This document shows, piece after piece, positions 10,985-19,454 of a stretch of 64,000 bases of DNA; position 1 is the stretch's first letter, and each line of letters opens with the position of its first letter. Position numbers and translations under genes: made by a program. The notes beneath the pieces were generated by a model that worked only from the letters and a program-made list of their open reading frames with translations, ran no database searches and was not told the DNA's origin. Source of the DNA: Microcyclospora pomicola. Lineage: Eukaryota; Ascomycota; Dothideomycetes; Capnodiales. The stretch covers positions 248,001 to 312,000 of the forward strand of contig NHNY01000030.1 in assembly GCA_002786065.1 (NCBI GenBank), written 5' to 3'.

Positions 10985-12592
10985 ATGCCTCAACGATCGA
11001 ATAGTTCTCGACGTTCTCACCCAGCAGCGGCCCTGCCTCTGAGCGAGAGGCTTGGTATTCAACCAGCCGCCTGTCAGAACGTTAATGCAGCCCAAGCTGA
11101 ACCCAAAGCAGACCATGAGGAGCCAAAGAATGCAGTTTCTCCCATATCAGCCTTCGCGTCGACTCCGACGAGGGCCTCGAGGATACCAGTCGTCACACCC
11201 AGTGGTCATGGCACCAGTAGCCCGTCCGCGGCCCACCCAGTCTATGTAAGGCCTTCAGCAAAGACTGCGAAGACCTTGCCTTTAGGAAGACGAGGTCCAG
11301 TGGCCAGTACTAACGTGGAAGCCCGAAGCAAGAAGGGACTTGCTTCCAAACCCGTGGTAGCACCGGCTCCAAGCTCCAGTGCGCATTCTGCTTCCAATGT
11401 GATTAGTCCACCGAGAGAAGCAAGACACGACAAGTATGGAATAAAGCGACGCACCGAAGCGCGTAGTCCTGTTTCTGCTCCAATCGACGCTCAAGATCAT
11501 AAGAAACCCGACGACAAAACATCAAGCACGCCTATCGCCGATCACAGTCGCAGATATGATGCCAATATCGATGCTGAGAGCGAGAAACTTCCCGTTCCGG
11601 TAGTCCCGGACGATCCAGACAGTATGCTTGGAAATCTGACGGGAGAACTGGCACAAGATCAGATTCGGCTTGCGCGCCTGGCCCCAAATCAGAAAGTTTC
11701 TCTCGTTAGCAGTATATCACAACGCTTCTCTGGTAGCACAGCTGAAGGAGCCGTGGGCGAAATGCAGACAAGCCAACAGCTTTTGGCGGCGGGCCGATTT
11801 GCACACAAGAACTGGGTCGAGGCTGTCTCGCTGCCTCTCCTACCAGTCTCCCGTACTTCACAACGAACCCCTACGAGCGCCCGCGTGGCCATGTACGGCC
11901 GCCCATCGCCTTGGGTAGACTACCTTGACATTCCACAGGAGAGCCTAAAGATCGAAATATTCCACCCGATCGAGCGACTTAGTCTACCACAGGACCTGAC
12001 CTTGGGAGTAGCTCAACACCTATATAACATCTTGAAAGTGCGTCAAAACGATGATACCAAATCGTGGGCGCGTGATGCTGGCAGCGCAGCTTTCGTGACG
12101 CACTTTGAGACAAGGCAGATGTCCCTTTTGGCACTGCAGATATGGATGTGGACGCATACAGGTCCATCTGCCATGGCACAGGGGCAGGCCGAACAGGCAT
12201 GTACAATTGCATCGACGGAACAAATCCCTCAGAGAACAGCCGATCGATGGCAGTCATGGAGTTCCGAGGGAGCTGCGACGAACGGCACGCAACACGATCA
12301 TGCAAATCATCTCGAGAGGCATTATGACTCCAAGGTTCTTGCTGAGACACAGCCAGCCGGCTCATCTGATGTACAGGGAGTCGCAGCAGCACTCGGCACT
12401 GATGTGCCGTGCTTCACAAAGGTCAATGCTGTCGATACAATGACTGCTAAGGCCAACAGCGTGTTACGCGAAGAGTACATTACGGAGCTATCGCAGGAGA
12501 ACTGGGAGACGGGTGTAATGCAAGGGCAGACGCCGTATCAGCCGGGTGAAGGCTCGAGGTCTCCGACGAGAAGTGAGCTGGGCGAAGTATGA
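10985..12592 (+). CDS. Hypothetical protein, disordered N-terminus with a compact core
   Basis: I do not recognise this 535-residue, single-exon protein. The first 220 residues are low-complexity, rich in Ser, Pro, Ala and Lys, and look disordered. A more ordered segment follows (about 225-400) with alternating hydrophobic and charged residues: RLARLAPNQKVSLVSSI, an internal PWVDYLDIPQESLKIEIFHP stretch, then LGVAQHLYNILKV and FETRQMSLLALQIWMWTH. The C-terminal third is again low-complexity, with acidic and Gln-rich runs. There is no signal peptide, membrane segment or catalytic motif. A continuous frame of this length with a TATA-like element upstream supports a real gene. It could be a structural or regulatory protein; I assign no function. 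Confidence 0.72.
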   Translation: MPQRSNSSRRSHPAAALPLSERLGIQPAACQNVNAAQAEPKADHEEPKNAVSPISAFASTPTRASRIPVVTPSGHGTSSPSAAHPVYVRPSAKTAKTLPLGRRGPVASTNVEARSKKGLASKPVVAPAPSSSAHSASNVISPPREARHDKYGIKRRTEARSPVSAPIDAQDHKKPDDKTSSTPIADHSRRYDANIDAESEKLPVPVVPDDPDSMLGNLTGELAQDQIRLARLAPNQKVSLVSSISQRFSGSTAEGAVGEMQTSQQLLAAGRFAHKNWVEAVSLPLLPVSRTSQRTPTSARVAMYGRPSPWVDYLDIPQESLKIEIFHPIERLSLPQDLTLGVAQHLYNILKVRQNDDTKSWARDAGSAAFVTHFETRQMSLLALQIWMWTHTGPSAMAQGQAEQACTIASTEQIPQRTADRWQSWSSEGAATNGTQHDHANHLERHYDSKVLAETQPAGSSDVQGVAAALGTDVPCFTKVNAVDTMTAKANSVLREEYITELSQENWETGVMQGQTPYQPGEGSRSPTRSELGEV

Positions 12593-12780
12593 AGACGGAG
12601 CAGAGAGTTCTGCAAGCATGATCGTGGCAAGGGGAAGACTTTGAAGGTTAGAGATTTGTAGCCTGAGAAGTCATGCGTGAATGCGATCTTCGAACTGTCT
12701 TGTTCTTGGTCCTTTGCCTGCGATGCTTCTCGAGCTGGGCAGAATAACGAACCTCCTTTGATTTCGTGCTCTACAACTCA

Positions 12781-13653
12781 TCACGCAACGACTGCGTCGG
12801 TCTCACCTTCAATACTCTCCCTTGGTCCCCAAACCACGGTGCCCATCTTCCCGCCATCAACCGCAAGGACTTGTCCATGCACCATCCCGCTCCACCGCTC
12901 GCTGGCCAACACCACAATCTGCCGCGCCACATCCTCCGGAGGCACCGGGCGCCGCAACCCCACCGTCGCCTCACTCTCTTCATACTTCCACCGTTCGCCA
13001 AATTGCCCGCACTCCTCCCTGAATCGAGCCGTGTCCACCGCGCCCGGGGCGACGGCGTTCACTCGTGCTCGCGCATAAACCCGCGGCGCGTCCTTGGCCA
13101 GCGACAGCATCAGCCCGCCCTGCACGGCGCTCTTCCCCGCCGCATATGCGGCATGCGTGCGCACGCCGAAAGTCCCCGCCTCGGAGCCGATGATGATCAG
13201 CCCGACGTTGCGAAGGGACGCCGCGCGTTGCTGATCAGCGGCAGCATCGCGGATCCCGCGCAGCCATCTCCGACTCGTGAGAAAGGTGCCCGAGACATTG
13301 ACGTTCATGACGCGCTGCCACTCCGCGACGGACATGTCGCAGAGCCCGCCATCGCTGGCGGAAAGCACGCTGAGGTCTAAACCCGCGAGGGCGACGCAGC
13401 ATTCCACCGGACCGAAGTGGGTTTCGGCGCGAGCGAAGGCGGCGTCGACTAAGACTTCGTCGGAGATATCGCCGGGAAGTAAGAGGAGATTAGACTGGTG
13501 TAGTCGTGCTGTTGAGGTGACTGCTGAGGATAGATCCACAACGGTAACTTTGGCGCCAGCGGCGAGGAAAACGTCCACGATGTGTCGACCGATCAGACCG
13601 CAGCCTCCGGTGATAAGAACATGGGTGTTCTCGAGGCCGAATGTGAGGTCCAT
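12781..13653 (-). CDS. Classical short-chain dehydrogenase/reductase
   Basis: NAD(P)-dependent oxidoreductase of the classical SDR family, 290 residues, single exon. It shows the Rossmann glycine motif TGGCGLIG (about residues 15-22), an acidic residue ending beta-2 (VVDLSS), the ALAG strand in place of NNAG, the catalytic Ser in GSEAG, and YAAGK as the YxxxK pair. The PG motif (NAVAPGAVDTARF) and a C-terminal VDGG close the fold. Asp after beta-2 suggests NAD(H) preference (inference). The substrate is unknown. It is intronless and visibly GC-rich compared with its neighbours. Its 3' end converges on the 535-residue gene with 188 bp between. Confidence 0.9.
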   Translation of the reverse strand: MDLTFGLENTHVLITGGCGLIGRHIVDVFLAAGAKVTVVDLSSAVTSTARLHQSNLLLLPGDISDEVLVDAAFARAETHFGPVECCVALAGLDLSVLSASDGGLCDMSVAEWQRVMNVNVSGTFLTSRRWLRGIRDAAADQQRAASLRNVGLIIIGSEAGTFGVRTHAAYAAGKSAVQGGLMLSLAKDAPRVYARARVNAVAPGAVDTARFREECGQFGERWKYEESEATVGLRRPVPPEDVARQIVVLASERWSGMVHGQVLAVDGGKMGTVVWGPRESIEGETDAVVA

Positions 13654-14105
13654 GAGCGAGGAAGGAGAAGCTATGCCTGGGTCGATATCACGATGTTGGT
13701 GTGCAACAATAGTTTCGAAAGGCGAGGAGGTCTTCCCCTTACCTATCTAGTGCGTTGGGATAGAGGTGATGTTGTACGAGAGGCGAATTGATGCTGTTAC
13801 TTCAACATTGATAGGGCGTGAAGCTCTTCGTATGCGGTGTTGCAAGACGCCTGAATCTGGTTAGCAGTGCGATGAATGTGCTACAAGTGATACCTAGGTG
13901 TCATGGATGTTGCAAGATAAGTGGTACGATTTGTGACTTCGTCGCCCTCGAGAACATTGTTGAAACGGAATTGATTGAGGTTCCACCCCACATAGCTAGT
14001 TACCTCAAGCCTCCAGTGTTAGGGCTGTTCACGCATCTCAAACTCATATGCATCGTCCGTCGTGATTCTCGTCTATAGTCTTTCGCCCGTTCAAAATCTT
14101 ACTAT
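13654..14105. other. Intergenic, SDR promoter and ERG20 3' flank
   Basis: 452 bp between two leftward genes, carrying the SDR 5' region and the ERG20 3' flank. I see no additional gene. Confidence 0.5.
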
Positions 14106-15206
14106 CTATTTGGTCCTCTTGTAGATCTTTCGCAAGAACTCCTCGAACAAGCTCTTCTTCAAGCCCTGCGTTTCGTCCACTGCGGCAATCTTTGCCTTGA
14201 TCTCCGACACTCTTGCTTCTTCGTACTCTTGGTATTTCGCTTCAAGCTTCAGCTCGTTGAATAGCACCTTGACCTTGGCCTCGCATTCCTTGTCTTTCTT
14301 GCCGTAGTTCTGTTCGAGCACCTGTCGCTGTTCTGGGGTACAGGTCTTCAGTGCTGTGTTGACCAACCAACTGCACTTGTTGTCCTGAATGTCCGTTCCA
14401 ATCTTGCCCAATACCGAAGAGTCCGCGAAGTTATCGAGGTAGTCGTCTTGCACCTGGAAGTACTCGCCCATGGGAATCAGGATGTCTTCGGCCTGCTTGA
14501 GGTTTACAGGGGTGGCATGGCCGGTGAAATACAGCGCCAGTGCGACGGGCAGATAGAAGCTGTAGTATGCCGTCTTGTAGATGACGATGAAGGTGTACTT
14601 CTCCATGCTGAAGTTGTCAAGATCGACGTGGTCTTCTGGCGCGGTGAGCAGATCGCAAGTTTGGCCGACTTCAGTCTGCATGGTAACCTCGTGGAACAGC
14701 TCCACGACGTCGATGTAGTACTGCTCTTGCCGGAAGTACTTCTTCAGGAGAATGTAGATGGACGATTCGAGCATGAACGCGTCGTTGATCGCGATCATTC
14801 CAACTTTCGGCATGAGGTACCAGCATGGGCTGCCTCGACGAGTCTTGGAACTGTCCATGATGTCGTCGCTGACCAGGAAGAAAGCTTGAAGGAGCTCGAT
14901 CATCCATCCCAAGGAAGCGGTCTTGAAGTACTCATCGTCGTTGAGGGGTCGGTCGAGCAAGATCTGGGCGGTGTCGATCACGGACAATCCACGATTGCAT
15001 TTACCGCCAACGGTGTTGTGGTTGAGGGACTATTTGCGCTGTGTGATCAGTCAATGGGGAAATGCTGCCGGGGTACAAAAGGTCATACACACATTCTCGA
15101 ACCATGTCAGAGCTTGCTGGGGAATGTTGTAGGTCTGGCAGTGCTGCTTGAGATCTTCCACGAGCTTGGGGAAGACCGTCTCGAACTCCTTGAGCGTGGT
15201 AGGCAT
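14106..15206 (-). CDS. ERG20: Farnesyl diphosphate synthase
   Basis: Condenses DMAPP/GPP with IPP to make farnesyl diphosphate, the branch point to sterols, ubiquinone, dolichol and prenylated proteins; cytosolic. Two exons (15206-15093, 15029-14106) encode 345 residues, the usual fungal length. The 63-nt intron (GTGTGT...TAG) joins QALTWFEN to [15 protein letters not shown], a join fixed by family conservation. The first Asp-rich motif DDIMD is at 93-97, with RRGSPCW downstream; the second, DDYLD, is at 233-237. The conserved C-terminal YKRTK basic tail is present. The residue before DDIMD by five is Phe ([12 protein letters not shown]), as in farnesyl-forming enzymes. It diverges from CDC23 over 399 bp that contain a GATA-type palindrome. 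Confidence 0.97.
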
Positions 15207-15605
15207 CTTGAAATGAACTTTTGATCAATTGATTCAGAGGATTATGTCCAAAGATGAGATGAGAGATTAGAACCGAGAGCAAGAAAGCGGACGAGGAAGG
15301 GCTATGGAGTGATATGGTGTAAGTAATTGTACTCGCGACTTTCTCGTACGATCCAATGGGTCGGTGGACTCTTGTAACTTATCGATAAGTCCGCAAGCTG
15401 GCAACCCTGCGCCGGAAACATGCTTAATTCCAGGGTGCGGCCCGTGGACTTCCTCGCGCTGTTGATGGACGCGCTCGCCTTTGTCAAGTGTGCTTGTGTA
15501 TAATAGTCGCGCTACTACATCTCACCCAGCATGTAAAGTAGGACTCACGTAGCCGCAGGAATTGTACTGTCTAGACGTAATTGATCGAAGTCCGCCAAAG
15601 AGAGC
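15207..15605. other. Divergent promoter region, ERG20 and CDC23
   Basis: 399 bp shared 5' region of the two divergent genes. The only structure noted is the palindrome at 15377-15390. Confidence 0.5.
15377..15390. promoter_or_regulatory. 14-bp palindrome with two GATA-factor sites
   Basis: ACTTATCGATAAGT is a perfect palindrome and holds a GATAAG core on each strand, matching the fungal HGATAR consensus twice. It lies 171 bp from the ERG20 start and 216 bp from the CDC23 start, so it could serve either. Binding is inference. Confidence 0.5.
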
Positions 15606-17610
15606 ATGTCTCTCACAACCGCACAACAAGCCGAGTTGCAAACTCAACTCCAACGCGCGATCGTAGCCTGCAACGAACGTTGCCTATACTTCGCTGCAAA
15701 GTGGTACGATCCTATCCCCGTATCGCCAGATACTTCGCTTACTTTCCACCAGGTCCGCCGAGCTGTTAAATTCATTTGCTGCAGCAGATGAGACCGTGGA
15801 TGATGAAGCCGACACAGATATCGACGACGATGAAGAGCTACCAGCTGCGAAGACGATCGATAGCGATCAAGGTCGCCGTGAGTCTCGACTTGAGGCCAGA
15901 GAGTCAGCCAAATACTTGCTGGCCAAATCGTTATTCGACTGTAGAGAATTCGACCGGAGTGCCAATGTGTTTCTCCCGTCTTCGGTCCCCTACAGCACCC
16001 CACCCACAAAGGTGGGAATGCAAAGTCCCTCTGGACCGAACGTGAAGTCTCCAGTGAGGCCGAAGACGGCTAGTCGACCACCAACACAGCTGCCGAAGGC
16101 TTTGAGCCAACGGTCTCTGTTCCTTGCATTGTACGCCCGCTACCTCAGTGGCGAAAAGCGCAAAAGTGAAGACTCCGAGACTATACTCGGGCCCAATGAT
16201 GGGCCTTCGATGGTCAACAAGAATCTGCCGGGTGTGCTCACTATCCTCGAAGACTGGTTCGGAGCACGAGGTGGCATCGAAAACACCGCAAATTCACAGG
16301 GCTGGCTAGATTATCTGTATGGATTACTGTTACTGAAGTCGAAGTCCGAAGACCTTGCGCAAAGATGGCTGTTACGAAGCGTGAATCTCAATCCGTACAA
16401 TTGGGCTGCATGGTTGGAGCTCGCGTCTGTGGTCAACTCCACCGAGGATTTGCAGGCCATCAGCCAACAGCTTCCACAAAACATTATGACCTTTTTCTTC
16501 CACATTTACTGCAGTCAGGAGCTATTCCAACAGACGCCGGCCGTGCTGGACTCGTTGGTACAAATGGAAAGCTACTTCCCGCGATCGGCCTTTCTTCAAC
16601 AACAAAAAGCATTGCTACACTATCACGCCCGTGACCATGAGACCGCTATGCAGATATTCGATAGTCTTCTCAGAGATCATCCGCATCGCTTGGACGGCAT
16701 GGAGGTGTACAGTAACCTTCTGTATGTGCTCCCACATCGACCGAAACTTGCGACCTTGGCTAGCGTCGCCAGTACGACCGACAAATTCAGACCAGAGACA
16801 AATTGCATCCTGGGCAACTACTACAGCTTAATTTCCGAGCACGAGAAAGCAGTCTTGCACTTCCGCCGTGCTTTGACACTCGACCGCAATTTCCAAGCTG
16901 CCTGGACCTTGATGGGTCATGAGTACATCGAGCTCAAGAACACCCAAGCTGCTATCGAGTCATATCGACGCGCCGTTGACACGAATCGCAAAGATTACCG
17001 TGCTTGGTATGGTCTAGGACAAGGCTACGAGATGCTCGAGTGCCACTCGTACAGTTTGTTCTATTATCAACGCGCTGCGTCCTTGTGCCCTGGAGATCCG
17101 AAGATGTGGGCGGCGGTTGGGAATGCTTTCAGCAAGTGTAACAAAACGGCCAATGCGATCCAAGCCTACAAGCGCGCTCTCGTTGTCGGCAGTCAAATGG
17201 AGACTGGATCCAGCTTTGGCAGCTCAAACTCTGACCCTCTAGCTCATGCCGTCGGTGGCGCGCTCGATCCACAGATCCTGTACGACATTGCCATCCTGTA
17301 TGAGCGCGACAGCAACTGGGAGGAAGCCGCAGCTTTCATGGAGCTGACACTGGCACAAGAAGAGGGTGCAGACGAAGGCGATGAAGGCCTAGGCGTTACC
17401 CAGATCACGTCGCGTGCCCGCTTGTGGTTGGCGAGATGGTGTTATAGTTGTGGCGAGTGGCAGCGGACCATGGAGCTGGCAAATGAGCTCTGTCAAGATG
17501 GCGTTGAAGTTGAAGATGCGAAAAGCTTGGTCCGAGATGTCCGTGCTAGGCTGCATCTCGCAGAACAAGAGATCGCGGAGGAAGATGAAGACGTGGACTT
17601 TGATAGCTGA
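15606..17610 (+). CDS. CDC23: Anaphase-promoting complex subunit 8 (Cdc23), TPR protein
   Basis: TPR scaffold subunit of the APC/C ubiquitin ligase, which drives anaphase and mitotic exit. Two exons (15606-15703, 15753-17610) give 651 residues. The 49-nt intron has an unusual GTACGA donor but is required: it joins CLYFAAKW to SAELLNSFAAADE, the conserved N-terminal Apc8 segment, and the unspliced frame stops at once. Tandem TPRs run from about residue 200 to 560, clear in LHFRRALTLDRNFQAAWTLM, AIESYRRAVDTNRKDYRAWY and LFYYQRAASLCPGDPKMWAA. The acidic insert near residue 55 and the acidic tail (EEDEDVDFDS) are low-complexity. CDC27 and CDC16 are the nearest alternatives, but the N-terminus and length fit Cdc23. 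Confidence 0.93.
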
Positions 17611-17805
17611 ATCGCATGTCGAAGTCATCAAATCCTGCTGTTTGGCTTGGCTGCCAGCCATCCCAAGAAAAGAGTAATCCGCTCACAGACCTGTCCCAAG
17701 ATCGAACATTCGAGAGTCAACGTCAAAGACTGTGAACCCACATTTGTGTCCTACATTTTCGCTAAGTATGTTTGTCCAAATAGTATGACCATTGAAAGCA
17801 TAGAA

Positions 17806-18251
17806 TCAAAGCAAGCCTTTCCTCGCCAGCTCAATCTTCCTCGCCGCCTCTTTAGCACTCCAACCCCCCTTGCTCACACAAGCCATGGATCCATCTCCAA
17901 ACTCAAACTTGTCCTCCACCGCCGGGAACGCGCAAGGACAGTGATGTGGGAAGTGCACACAAGCTAGTGTTCCGGGGCAGAGATATCTGTCGCAAGTCGC
18001 TAAAACCACGGGCAATGTCAGCGTGATGGATTGAAATAGCAGCTGTATATTAATACTTGGAACAGCTGAGGGATCTATGTCATACCGGCGTTGTACTGCG
18101 CCTGGTACCAGTCACTGTTGCTTGGCATGTTCTGCGCCTGTTGCTGGTGATGCTGTTGCTGGTTTTGGAACATATGATCGAAGAATTGGAATTGTGCGAA
18201 CGCTGGCAGCGCGCCGAGGAGCAGCGTGAGAAGAAGAGTGAAGACCTGCAT
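17806..18251 (-). CDS. LCL2: LCL2-type secreted/ER protein
   Basis: Member of the fungal LCL2 family (long chronological lifespan protein 2), linked in yeast to ER-associated degradation. Two exons (18251-18086, 17999-17806) encode 119 residues. A signal peptide ([19 protein letters not shown]) is followed by a Gln/His-rich linker, then [13 protein letters not shown]. The 86-nt intron (GTATGA, branch CGCTGACATT, acceptor TAG) leads into the family core [39 protein letters not shown] and the end [12 protein letters not shown]. Six Cys suggest disulfides. Family recognition is strong; the biochemical role is not known from sequence. It diverges from NOP10 across 255 bp. Confidence 0.94.
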
Positions 18252-18506
18252 ATCTGCTATGGAGGGTTTATCACATCATGAACTCTTGCATATATGTGTA
18301 GGGGAATGAGGTGTAGTTGGCTTCAAGATTGAGCACGTGACCAGCTTGGAGGAGCTTCACGTCCGTCTTGAGAAATTTCTCGATGCTGAGCTTGAAGCTT
18401 TACAATATTCCAATCGCATATTGTCCAACACACAGACGACACATCGATCCTCAGGCGCATACATTCTTCGCAACACCTTCAAGCATAGCACTTTCAGCGA
18501 GCAAAA

Positions 18507-18897
18507 ATGCATCTCATGTACACCCTCGACGCCTCGGGCAAGCGCCTTTACACCCTCAAGAAGGTCACTACTGGCGAGGTTACCAAGTCTGCGCACCCGG
18601 CGCGCTTCTCTCCAGACGACAAGTACTCGAGGTACGTGTTCGCCAACATGCGACATTCTCGGTTCAGCTCGAATTCGCAAGAGATGGGGACATGCGAGGA
18701 GATGTGAAGGTTGGATGCGCAGGAATTTCTGCTAACGCTGCCACACGAACAGACACCGAGTCACGTTGAAGAAGCGCTACGGATTGCTTTTGACCCAACA
18801 AAGTGAGTGCGAACCACGCCGATCCACGTTCTCGCCGCAGAAGTATCGAATGCTGACATTTTGCTGCTCAGAGGACAAGAAAGTCCTTGGCCAGTGA
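18507..18897 (+). CDS. NOP10: H/ACA snoRNP subunit Nop10
   Basis: Core protein of H/ACA RNPs that pseudouridylate rRNA; binds the Cbf5 pseudouridine synthase. Exons 18507-18631, 18753-18802 and 18872-18897 give 66 residues. Conserved blocks are [34 protein letters not shown] and, after the first intron (121 nt, GTACGT), [16 protein letters not shown]. The second intron (69 nt, GTGAGT, branch TGCTGACATT, acceptor CAG) leads to a short basic tail KDKKVLGQ. This intron is a multiple of three without an in-frame stop, so retention would yield 89 residues with the same end. Yeast Nop10 has 58 residues and ends near the QQ, so the tail is extra. Confidence 0.93.
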
Positions 18898-19454
18898 TTG
18901 CCTACAAGGCCTGGACGGACGGAAGAATGATCTGAATATTTCCATAGCGAGGAGTCTGGCGTTTTCTGTTCGACGCTCTGCATACAACTTATTGAGCATC
19001 CGGAAGACGAGGGACCATGAAGGAGATCAAGCCTCGTGTAACGTGTATCCTATCAAGCTTCAACATTGGCGGAGTCACCGGAATGGGGAGAGCGCTGTCT
19101 ACAATGATGCGGTTAGAACTTGCTTGCTGAGAAATGGACGAATTGTATTCGTACAAGGTTGCACCCATGTTGATTGCTCAGAAGCATACCTTCGTGCGGA
19201 TACTGAGTACCTCATTCAGTGCAATTGCAGTGACAAGACTTCACCAATGCTCATATGCGGCCACTGTAATGCTCATAGGCATCTCATGGATCTAGCGATT
19301 GCTTATTCCAGTTCGATCACAGATACTACATCCAGCACAATGAGCGTGCTGTGTCTCCATCCTTCTTGATATGATCGTTTGATCGTCTCATCATTTCTCA
19401 TCACAACACAATACGAGCTGCCCAAATCTTCTACCTGCTCGGTCATGGTGTCGA
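18898..19454. other. Convergent intergenic region, NOP10 and Cut12-like gene
   Basis: 557 bp between two 3' ends. A 160-codon frame (18887-19369, +) runs through it but starts at TTG and overlaps the last NOP10 exon. I do not regard it as a gene. Confidence 0.45.

Noticed and set aside
14448-15224. 258-codon open frame antisense to ERG20
   Set aside because: It is the mirror of a strongly conserved coding region and shows no family features of its own.
18887-19369. 160-codon open frame after NOP10
   Set aside because: It starts at TTG, overlaps the last NOP10 exon in another frame, and has no recognisable motif or splice signals.
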